A stretch of 5,030 nucleotides of DNA from an uncultured Bacteroidia bacterium (GTDB lineage Bacteria; Bacteroidota; Bacteroidia; Bacteroidales; UBA932): the NCBI GenBank assembly GCA_902773305.1, contig CACYEB010000211.1, positions 1-5,030 of the forward strand, written 5' to 3'. The position numbers were made by a program, and so were the translations under genes. This document shows positions 1 to 4,741 of this stretch, one piece after another. A model generated the notes under the pieces. The model made no database searches, was not told the origin of the DNA, and saw nothing but the letters and a program-made list of their open reading frames with translations. Position 1 is the first letter of the stretch. Each line of letters opens with the position of its first letter.

Positions 1-51
1 ATCATCCGGCCCGACAACCTCGACCTCTGCGAGAAACTCATCTCCGAGTAG
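1..51 (+). pseudogene. Second, inverted copy of the 3' end of the ACT-domain gene
   Basis: Read on the plus strand these 17 codons give IIRPDNLDLCEKLISE and a TAG stop, identical at the nucleotide level to the end of the ACT gene at 322-372 on the minus strand. Only this tail is visible; the window starts inside it. It may be part of a complete inverted copy to the left, a truncated duplicate, or an assembly artefact. The third is favoured because coding sequence is copied without a single change while intergenic hairpin tips nearby do differ. Confidence 0.6.
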
Positions 52-72
52 ACAGATGGTTGACACCGCAAG

Positions 73-161
73 CCCCCTTCCTTGGAAGGGGGTTGGGTAA
101 TTATAGGGACCCGCTAAGCGGGGTCCGGGGCGCAGCCCCGGTAGAGATAGGGCTCTGCCCC
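73..161. repeat. Chain of nested small hairpins, left arm
   Basis: Several short palindromes follow one another. Hairpin A (73-92) is CCCCCTTCC-TT-GGAAGGGGG. Hairpin B (107-126) is GGACCCGCT against AGCGGGGTCC with one bulged base. Hairpin C (125-141) is CCGGGGC-GCA-GCCCCGG. Hairpin D (150-160) is GGGC-TCT-GCCC. The 5' half of B can also pair with AGCGGGTC at 163-170, enclosing C and D. The arrangement resembles a dispersed REP/MITE-like extragenic element, but copy number elsewhere in the genome cannot be seen here. Small open frames across it carry no recognisable protein. Confidence 0.7.
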
Positions 162-172
162 AAGCGGGTCAC

Positions 173-200
173 AAAAAAAGCGGCTGATGCCGCTTTTTTT
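173..200. terminator. Bidirectional intrinsic terminator at the palindrome centre
   Basis: A run of seven A (173-179) precedes GCGGC (180-184), the loop TGAT, GCCGC (189-193) and a run of seven T (194-200). Both strands therefore read as a G+C stem followed by a U tract, with the A and T runs extending the stem. On the minus strand it would end the trpB-paaK-ACT transcript about 120 nt after the ACT stop codon. A bidirectional terminator would suit a convergent neighbour, but the plus-strand flank seen here is only the duplicated ACT tail. Confidence 0.8.
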
Positions 201-212
201 GTGACCCGCTTG

Positions 213-300
213 GGGCAGAGCCCTATCTCTACCGGGGCTGCGCCCCGGACCCCGCATAGCGGGTCCCTATAATTACCCAACCCCCTTCCTTGGAAGGGGG
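213..300. repeat. Chain of nested small hairpins, right arm
   Basis: This mirrors the left chain: hairpin D at 213-223, C at 232-248, B at 247-266 and A at 281-300. It lies between the ACT gene and the central terminator, so it would be transcribed as the 3' untranslated region of the trpB-paaK-ACT operon. It could help stabilise the transcript end, as REP-type hairpins do; that role is inference. The tips of hairpins A and B differ from the exact mirror image of the left arm. Confidence 0.7.
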
Positions 301-321
301 CTTGCGGTGTCAACCATCTGT

Positions 322-705
322 CTACTCGGAGATGAGTTTCTCGCAGAGGTCGAGGTTGTCGGGCCGGATGATGACCTTGGCCGTGCCGCACTGGCTGAAG
401 GCGTACATATACTCGATGGAGATGCCGCCCTGCGACAGTTTGTTCATATAGGGAGCTATGGCACCCGGCTTGTCGGGGCATATCAGGCACACCACGTCGG
501 TGGTGTTGACTGCAAACCCTGCGGCGCGCAGCGCCTCAACTGCATTCTCTGTGTTGTCCACAATCAGCCTGAGGATTCCGAAGTCGGAATTTTCAGAAAC
601 TGTGAATGCCTGCATATCAACTCCGGCCTGTCCCAGGATGTTGGTCACTTCGGTAAATCGTCCGATCTTGTTCTGCAGAAAGATAGATAACTGTTTTATG
701 ATCAT
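322..705 (-). CDS. Small protein with two tandem ACT domains
   Basis: A 127-residue soluble protein made almost entirely of two ACT folds, about residues 3-66 (QLSIFLQNKIGRFTEV, with NADFG-like NSDFGILRLIV) and 70-127 (VVCLICPDKPGAIAPYMNKL, then SIEYMYAF and AKVIIRPDN). ACT domains typically bind amino acids and signal to enzymes or regulators. Tandem-ACT proteins of this kind are known from Bacteroides beside phenylacetate-CoA ligase genes; the ligand is unknown, and an aromatic amino acid or arylacetate derivative is only inferred from context. The ATG lies 12 nt after the paaK stop, so it is the last gene of the operon. The protein ends right after the last helix (LDLCEKLISE). From memory, relatives continue for roughly 15 residues with a final strand, so the second domain may be shortened. 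The last 51 bp belong to the long inverted repeat. Confidence 0.88.
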   Translation of the reverse strand: MIIKQLSIFLQNKIGRFTEVTNILGQAGVDMQAFTVSENSDFGILRLIVDNTENAVEALRAAGFAVNTTDVVCLICPDKPGAIAPYMNKLSQGGISIEYMYAFSQCGTAKVIIRPDNLDLCEKLISE

Positions 706-717
706 AATAATACTGAT

Positions 718-2019
718 TTAGATTTTTCTCAGGTCGATAACGTGTTTCGCTTTGCCTGCGCTGCGTTCGATACCGTTGGGTTCTACTACCTTGACATCGC
801 ACTTGATGCCGATGACGCTGGCAATGCGGCCGACGATGGCTTTGGTGAGGGCGTTCATCTGACTCACGCTGTCGCTATAACACTCGGAACGCAACTCGAG
901 ATCCAGTTGGAAGGTATCGGTGTTGTTCTGCCGGTCGACAGTGATCAGGTACTGGCCGTTGCACTCGGGGAACTCCATTATTACGGATTCGATCTGCGTC
1001 GGGAAGACGTTCACGCCGCGAATTATGAGCATATCATCGGTACGTCCCATAATCTTGTTCATTCTCACGGCGGTACGGCCGCACTTGCAGGGACTGTAGT
1101 TCAGGGAGGTCAAATCGCGGGTACGGTAGCGGATCACCGGCATCCCCTCTTTGGTGAGGGTGGTGAATACCAACTCACCCTGCTCGCCGTGAGGCACGGG
1201 TTGCAAAGTAACCGGGTCGATGATTTCGGGGTAGAACATATCCTCCCAGATGTGGGTGCCGTCTTGATATTCGCATTCACCACCTACGCCGGGGCCGCTG
1301 ACCTCGGTGAGGCCGTAGATGTCATAGGCCTTGATGCCCAGTTTTTCTTCAAGTTCGGCACGCATATTCTCGCTCCACGGCTCGGCTCCGAAGACGCCCG
1401 CCTTGAGTTTCATATCCGACAGCTTGAAATCGTCGCTCTTATGCAGGCTTTCTGCCAGGAAGAGGGCATAAGAGGGGGTGCAGCAAAGCGCTGTCACCCC
1501 AAGGTCCTTCATCAAAAGCAGCTGTTTTGCAGTGTTGCCGCTGCTGGCAGGCAGCACCGAGCAGCCGACCTTGGAGGCACCGTCGTGCGCTCCGAGGCCG
1601 CCGGTGAACAGGCCGTAGCCATAGGCTACCTGCACTATATCTTTATTTGTCAGGCCGTATGCCATAAGGCAACGGGCCACTCCTTCGCTCCAGCAATCGA
1701 GGTCGTGCTTGGTATAGCCGGCCACGATGGGCTTTCCGGTAGTTCCGCTGGAGGCGTGGAACCGTACGATATCGCTCATAGGTGCGGCAAAAGTGCCGGT
1801 GGGGTAGTAGTCCCTGAGGTCCTGCTTGGTCATAAAGGGCAGCTTGGATATATCCTCGATACCTTTTATGTCAGAGGGCTTCACTCCGGCAAAATCCATA
1901 CGGTCACGATAGTATTTCACATTGTCGTATGTATATTTCACTATCTTGACCAGCCGCTCGCTCTGGAGCCTGGTGAGCTCTTCGCGCGGCATACACTCCA
2001 TTTCTTTATTCCACATCAT
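718..2019 (-). CDS. paaK: Phenylacetate-CoA ligase (aryl-CoA ligase, AMP-forming)
   Basis: A 433-residue member of the ANL adenylate-forming family, a normal length for PaaK. It forms an acyl-AMP from phenylacetate or a related arylacetate and transfers it to CoA, in the cytoplasm. Visible motifs are the phosphate-binding loop SSGTTGKP (90-97), YGLTE (235-239), RYRTRDL (297-303), the hinge region GRTDDMLIIRG (325-335) and the C-terminal SAGKAKH (420-426) with the likely catalytic lysine at 423. C311 and C313 resemble a metal-site remnant (CKCG). In anaerobes such ligases can serve assimilation: aryl-CoA is reductively carboxylated to arylpyruvate by a ferredoxin oxidoreductase, then transaminated. 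No ferredoxin oxidoreductase gene is in this window. The gene starts 12 nt after trpB; two adjacent ATG codons (2019 and 2016) are possible and neither has a Shine-Dalgarno sequence. Substrate choice between phenylacetate and indoleacetate cannot be decided. Confidence 0.95.
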   Translation of the reverse strand: MMWNKEMECMPREELTRLQSERLVKIVKYTYDNVKYYRDRMDFAGVKPSDIKGIEDISKLPFMTKQDLRDYYPTGTFAAPMSDIVRFHASSGTTGKPIVAGYTKHDLDCWSEGVARCLMAYGLTNKDIVQVAYGYGLFTGGLGAHDGASKVGCSVLPASSGNTAKQLLLMKDLGVTALCCTPSYALFLAESLHKSDDFKLSDMKLKAGVFGAEPWSENMRAELEEKLGIKAYDIYGLTEVSGPGVGGECEYQDGTHIWEDMFYPEIIDPVTLQPVPHGEQGELVFTTLTKEGMPVIRYRTRDLTSLNYSPCKCGRTAVRMNKIMGRTDDMLIIRGVNVFPTQIESVIMEFPECNGQYLITVDRQNNTDTFQLDLELRSECYSDSVSQMNALTKAIVGRIASVIGIKCDVKVVEPNGIERSAGKAKHVIDLRKI

Positions 2020-2031
2020 AACGGACTAAAG

Positions 2032-3405
2032 TTAATCAATTTTTATCTGCTCCTTGATTTCTGCGATGTTTGCATTGATATAATCGTCGCTTACCTCACC
2101 GTTTACAAGGTTGCCGGCAAGGTACTGGTCGTATGCATAGATATCTATAAGGCCGTGGCCACTGAGGTTGAAGAGGATAACCTTCTCCTCGCCCTTGGCA
2201 TCGCAAGCCTTTGCTTCGCGGATAGTTGCAGCAATGGCGTGGCAGGACTCGGGAGCAGGGATGATACCCTCTGCCTTGGCAAAGAGCAGACCTTTTTCAA
2301 ATGTCTCAAGCTGAGGAATGTCGACAGCTTCTACAAAGCCGTCCTTGACGAGTTGGGTTACTATCATACCAGCACCGTGGTAACGAAGGCCGCCGGCGTG
2401 GATGTTGGAAGGACGGAAATTGTGTCCCAGTGTGAACATCGGGATAAGCGGGGTCAAACCCACCTCGTCTCCAAAGTCATAGTGGAACACACCTTTGGTG
2501 AATTTAGGGCAGGAGAGGGGTTCCGCAGCGATGTAGCGGGTGTCCTTATGCTCGCCGGAGAAGGTGTGGCGCATGAACGGGAAGGCCAGGCCGCCAAAGT
2601 TGCTGCCGCCGCCGAAGCAGCCGATAATGATGTCGGGATATTCGCCGGCCATCTTCATCTGCTTTTCTGCCTCAAGGCCGATGACGCTCTGGTGAAGAGT
2701 CACGTGGTTCAGCACTGAACCCAGGGAGTAGCGGCAGTTGGGGGTGCTCATCGCCAGTTCTACCGCCTCGCTGATTGCGGTGCCCAGAGAACCCTGATGG
2801 TTGGGATCCTTGGTCAGGATATCCTTGCCGGCACGGGTACTCATAGATGGCGAAGCTATAACCTGTGCTCCGTAGGTCTGCATGATGCTGCGGCGGTAAG
2901 GTTTCTGCTCGTAAGATATCTTTACCATATACACGGCTGCCTCGATTCCGAACACTTTGGCCGCATAGCTAAGCGCTGTGCCCCACTGACCGGCACCGGT
3001 CTCGGTGGTTACGTTGGTGATGCCCTCTTTCTTGCAGTAGTATGCCTGCGGCAGGGCACTGTTCAGCTTGTGGGAACCCACCGGGCTCACGCTCTCGTTC
3101 TTGAAATAGATGTGGCATTTGGTGCCGATAGCCTTTTCCAGACCATAGGCACGGACCAGCGGCGTGGAGCGGTAGGACTTGTACAGGTCGCGTACCTCCT
3201 CGGGAATGTCAATCCACTTGTCGGTCTGGTTGAGTTCCTGCTCGGATGCAGTCCTTGTGAAAATGTGTGCCAGATCGTCTACCGTGACGGGCTGCTTGGT
3301 GCCGGGATGCAGCATGGGCATCGGCTTGTTGGGCATATCTGCCTGGATGTTATACCATTGCCTGGGAATCTCTTCTTCTTGAAGGATAAAACGTTTGGTT
3401 GCCAT
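2032..3405 (-). CDS. trpB: Tryptophan synthase beta chain, TrpB2-type
   Basis: A 457-residue PLP enzyme that makes L-tryptophan from indole and serine. It is of the longer TrpB2 class, which usually lacks the close TrpA partnership of the classical enzyme and is often viewed as an indole-salvage form. Visible features are the PLP lysine in GSHKLNSA (K113), ETGAGQWG (135-142) with the catalytic glutamate E135, the phosphate-binding loop GGGSN (265-269) and NLSGHG (413-418). No trpA or other trp pathway gene is adjacent. The frame stays open up to a TTG at 3450, but that codon lies just after the attenuator terminator and adds 15 unconserved-looking residues, so the ATG at 3405 (MATKRFILQ) is preferred. 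It is the first structural gene of an operon with paaK and the ACT gene, preceded by a leader peptide and terminator that suggest control by Phe/Trp supply. Confidence 0.95.
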   Translation of the reverse strand: MATKRFILQEEEIPRQWYNIQADMPNKPMPMLHPGTKQPVTVDDLAHIFTRTASEQELNQTDKWIDIPEEVRDLYKSYRSTPLVRAYGLEKAIGTKCHIYFKNESVSPVGSHKLNSALPQAYYCKKEGITNVTTETGAGQWGTALSYAAKVFGIEAAVYMVKISYEQKPYRRSIMQTYGAQVIASPSMSTRAGKDILTKDPNHQGSLGTAISEAVELAMSTPNCRYSLGSVLNHVTLHQSVIGLEAEKQMKMAGEYPDIIIGCFGGGSNFGGLAFPFMRHTFSGEHKDTRYIAAEPLSCPKFTKGVFHYDFGDEVGLTPLIPMFTLGHNFRPSNIHAGGLRYHGAGMIVTQLVKDGFVEAVDIPQLETFEKGLLFAKAEGIIPAPESCHAIAATIREAKACDAKGEEKVILFNLSGHGLIDIYAYDQYLAGNLVNGEVSDDYINANIAEIKEQIKID

Positions 3406-3451
3406 AGTTGTAGGAGTTAAACTGTTTATTGTTGTATTATTTGTTTTCAAT

Positions 3452-3480
3452 AAAAAAGCCGATCCTGCAGGACCGGCCTT
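3452..3480 (-). terminator. Intrinsic terminator in the trpB leader (attenuator)
   Basis: On the minus strand GCCGGTCC (3477-3470), loop TGCA and GGATCGGC (3465-3458) form an 8-bp stem with one G-U pair, followed directly by six T (3457-3452). AAG at 3480-3478 can extend the stem into the T run. It lies 37 nt after the stop of the leader peptide and 46 nt before the trpB ATG, downstream of a predicted promoter. Its position makes it a conditional terminator of the trpB-paaK-ACT transcript rather than the asnA terminator, which would be expected much closer to 3669. A clear antiterminator is not obvious by eye. Weak candidates are TCCTG (3527-3523) pairing with CAGGA (3467-3463) and TTTCC (3529-3525) pairing with GGAAA (3502-3498). 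Confidence 0.85.
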
Positions 3481-3514
3481 ATATGTTAAATTGTATGTTT
3501 CCTTTTAAAGTACG

Positions 3515-3601
3515 CTACACGACAGGAAATGCACGCGAAGAAACACTTGATTGCCAAAACCAAGTGCGCCAAAAGAAAAAGTTGTTGACCTGTGCGTTCA
3601 T
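3515..3601 (-). CDS. Phe/Trp-rich leader peptide of the trpB-paaK-ACT operon
   Basis: A 28-codon frame with ATG at 3601 and TAG at 3517-3515. Residues 6-16 read NNFFFWRTWFW: three Trp codons (11, 14, 16) and four Phe codons (8, 9, 10, 15) within nine positions, with one more Phe at 25. Such clustering of a rare codon just before a terminator and a tryptophan gene is the hallmark of leader-peptide attenuation. When charged tRNA-Trp or tRNA-Phe is scarce, the ribosome would stall there and change folding of the downstream RNA. The start lies about 13-16 nt after the predicted transcription start and has no Shine-Dalgarno sequence, as is usual in Bacteroidota. The peptide itself probably has no other function. 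The frame and codons are seen directly; the mechanism is inferred from classical trp and phe attenuators. Confidence 0.85.
   Translation of the reverse strand: MNAQVNNFFFWRTWFWQSSVSSRAFPVV
3544..3566 (-). promoter_or_regulatory. Hairpin inside the leader peptide over the Trp codons
   Basis: In the minus-strand RNA CACUUG (3566-3561) pairs with CAAGUG (3549-3544), leaving an 11-nt loop. The stem-loop covers Trp codons 14 and 16. Its place matches the pause hairpin of classical trp leaders, which slows RNA polymerase until a ribosome starts on the leader. A translating or stalled ribosome would open it. A role in pausing is inferred. Confidence 0.5.
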
Positions 3602-3610
3602 TTCAATCGC

Positions 3611-3623
3611 TGTTCCGGGAACA
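3611..3623. promoter_or_regulatory. 13-bp palindrome at the predicted transcription start
   Basis: The minus strand reads TGTTCC-C-GGAACA, a perfect inverted repeat with a single central base. It overlaps the last two bases of the predicted -7 box and covers the expected start of transcription, a position typical of a repressor operator. It could instead form a small 5' hairpin in the transcript or be chance. No regulator gene is in the window to assign to it. Confidence 0.35.
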
Positions 3624-3653
3624 AAGGTTTGTAGAAAAAATTATATATGCAAA
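3622..3653 (-). promoter_or_regulatory. Bacteroidota-type promoter of the attenuated operon
   Basis: On the minus strand TTTG (3653-3650) is followed after 20 nt by AACCTTTG (3629-3622). The Bacteroidota consensus is TTTG at -33 and TAnnTTTG at -7 with about 19-21 nt between, so only one base of the -7 box deviates. The spacer is very A+T-rich. Transcription would begin near 3614-3617, just before the leader peptide ATG at 3601. It sits 16 nt after the asnA stop codon, giving the operon its own promoter separate from asnA. Confidence 0.6.
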
Positions 3654-3668
3654 TATTTTTTAAGAAAA

Positions 3669-4706
3669 TTAAATCAGTTGCATCCCGTGTCCTTTGCAGG
3701 CGGCGCGCATATCGTCGGGCCAGATGCTGCTCTGGATTTCGCCGATGTGCCCCTTGCGCAGCAGGAACATGCACAGGCGGCTCTGTCCGATGCCGCCACC
3801 AATGCTCTGCGGCAGTTCACCTGCGAACAGGCGGCGGTGGAAATAAAGATCGGCGCGGTGCTGCTGGCCGCTGATTTCGAGCTGCCGGTGCAGCGCCTCC
3901 GCATCTACGCGGATACCCATTGAGGAGATTTCAAATGCACTCTCCAGAATCGGGTTCCAAAGAAGGATGTCGCCGTTGAGACCGGGGCGGCCGTCTTCGG
4001 CAACTGTAGACCAGTCGTCGTAGTCGGGAGCGCGGCCGTCGTGAGGCTTGCCGTCGGAGAGGGCGCAGCCGATGCCGGTTACGAATACGGCTCCGTATTT
4101 GCGGGTGATCTTGTTCTCACGCTCTTTCGGAGTAAGGCCGGGATAGCGCTCGAGCAATTCCTGAGCGTGGATATATGTGATTCTGTCCGGCAGAATGGGC
4201 GTTATTGAAGGGTATTGTTCATACACCATATATTCGGTCTGCAGCAGTACGTTGTAGATGCCGTCCACCTTGCTCTTGAGATAGGCTATGGAACGTTCGC
4301 CGTGCCCCATCACCGCTTCCCAGTCCCACTGGTCCACATATAATGAATGAAGGTTGTCCAGTTCCTCGTCGGGACGGATGGCATTCATATCTGTGTAGAT
4401 GCCGTAGCCGCGGGGTATGTTATACTCCGCCAGCGTCATCCTCTTCCATTTGGCAAGCGAGTGGACTATCTCTGCCCTCTGGTCGTTCATATCGCCTATG
4501 GCAAAGGTCACCGGCCGCTCGATGCCGTTGAGGTCGTCGTTCAGGCCCAGGCCGCTCTTGACAAACAGAGGTGCCGTCACGCGCCTCAGTCTCAATTGCG
4601 AGGCCAGGCTTTGCTGGAAGAAGTCCTTGATGCTCTTGATGCCCTGCTCTGTCTGCTGCAGAGTCAGCAACGGCTTGTAATTCTTGGGGAGATAAAGTTT
4701 GCTCAT
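3669..4706 (-). CDS. asnA: Aspartate-ammonia ligase (asparagine synthetase A)
   Basis: A 345-residue cytoplasmic enzyme that makes L-asparagine from aspartate, ammonia and ATP through an aspartyl-AMP intermediate; it has the class II aminoacyl-tRNA synthetase-like fold. The E. coli protein has 330 residues, so the length fits. Conserved stretches are LNDDLNGIERPV (55-66), HSLAKWKR (82-89), YTDMNAIRPDE (104-114), QWDWE (126-130), DGRAPDYDDW (223-232), NPILESAFEISSMGIRVD (251-268) and GGGIGQSR (303-310). The ATG at 4706 (MSKLYLPKNY) is chosen. An upstream TTG at 4745 in the same frame overlaps the end of the neighbouring hydrolase gene and would place the predicted promoter inside the coding region. 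The gene follows the hydrolase by 35 nt on the same strand. No convincing terminator follows the stop before the next promoter. Confidence 0.97.
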   Translation of the reverse strand: MSKLYLPKNYKPLLTLQQTEQGIKSIKDFFQQSLASQLRLRRVTAPLFVKSGLGLNDDLNGIERPVTFAIGDMNDQRAEIVHSLAKWKRMTLAEYNIPRGYGIYTDMNAIRPDEELDNLHSLYVDQWDWEAVMGHGERSIAYLKSKVDGIYNVLLQTEYMVYEQYPSITPILPDRITYIHAQELLERYPGLTPKERENKITRKYGAVFVTGIGCALSDGKPHDGRAPDYDDWSTVAEDGRPGLNGDILLWNPILESAFEISSMGIRVDAEALHRQLEISGQQHRADLYFHRRLFAGELPQSIGGGIGQSRLCMFLLRKGHIGEIQSSIWPDDMRAACKGHGMQLI

Positions 4707-4723
4707 ATGCGAAGACTTTGGCG

Positions 4724-4731
4724 CAAATATA
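4724..4731 (-). promoter_or_regulatory. Possible -7 promoter box of asnA
   Basis: The minus strand reads TATATTTG, an exact match to the Bacteroidota -7 consensus TAnnTTTG, ending 17 nt before the asnA ATG. No good TTTG is present about 20 nt upstream (the -33 region would fall in the end of the hydrolase gene and reads GTGGT), so this is a half-supported promoter. It suggests asnA may be transcribed on its own. Confidence 0.4.
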
Positions 4732-4741
4732 GCAAAAGAAT

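Larger units (their letters stand above)
1..372. repeat. Long near-perfect inverted repeat (184-bp arms, 4-nt loop)
   Basis: Base i pairs with base 373-i from position 1 to 184 around the loop TGAT (185-188). Only three pairs fail: 82/291, 83/290 and 117/256. The outer 51 bp of each arm are the end of the ACT-domain gene; the inner part is intergenic and G+C-rich, made of smaller hairpins, with an intrinsic terminator at the very centre. The symmetry is still perfect at base 1, so its left limit is not visible. Such a structure at a sequence end is typical of fold-back misassembly or template-switch chimeras, but a natural hairpin-rich intergenic element or true inverted duplication could also produce it. 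The presence of the repeat is certain; its biological reality is not. Confidence 0.95.

Noticed and set aside
60..272. Small open frames on both strands across the palindrome (for example 70 codons on the plus strand)
   Set aside because: The frames read through hairpin repeats and the terminator. The near-identical peptides from the two strands follow from the symmetry and not from protein conservation.
1..372. Insertion sequence or integron ends
   Set aside because: No transposase or integrase frame lies between the arms, there are no target-site duplications, and the arms contain host gene sequence.
742..2718. A 658-codon open frame on the plus strand
   Set aside because: It lies antisense to trpB and paaK, which carry clear family motifs. 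Its translation shows no recognisable domain and spans two real genes and their junction, as expected for a shadow frame in G+C-rich coding DNA.
3406..3450. Extended N-terminus of TrpB from TTG at 3450
   Set aside because: The TTG directly follows the terminator T run, and the 15 extra residues are low-complexity (NNTTINS). The ATG at 3405 gives the start expected for TrpB2 proteins.
3452..3480. The hairpin before trpB as the asnA terminator
   Set aside because: It lies about 190 nt after the asnA stop, beyond a promoter and a Trp-rich leader peptide, so a conditional terminator of the next operon explains it better.
3406..3668. A T-box or tryptophan-binding riboswitch in the trpB leader
   Set aside because: No T-box core sequence or specifier-loop arrangement was seen, and the Trp/Phe-coding leader peptide already accounts for the terminator.
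3429..3923. A 164-codon plus-strand frame across the intergenic region
   Set aside because: It runs through the attenuator terminator, the leader and the end of asnA on the opposite strand, and shows no protein features.
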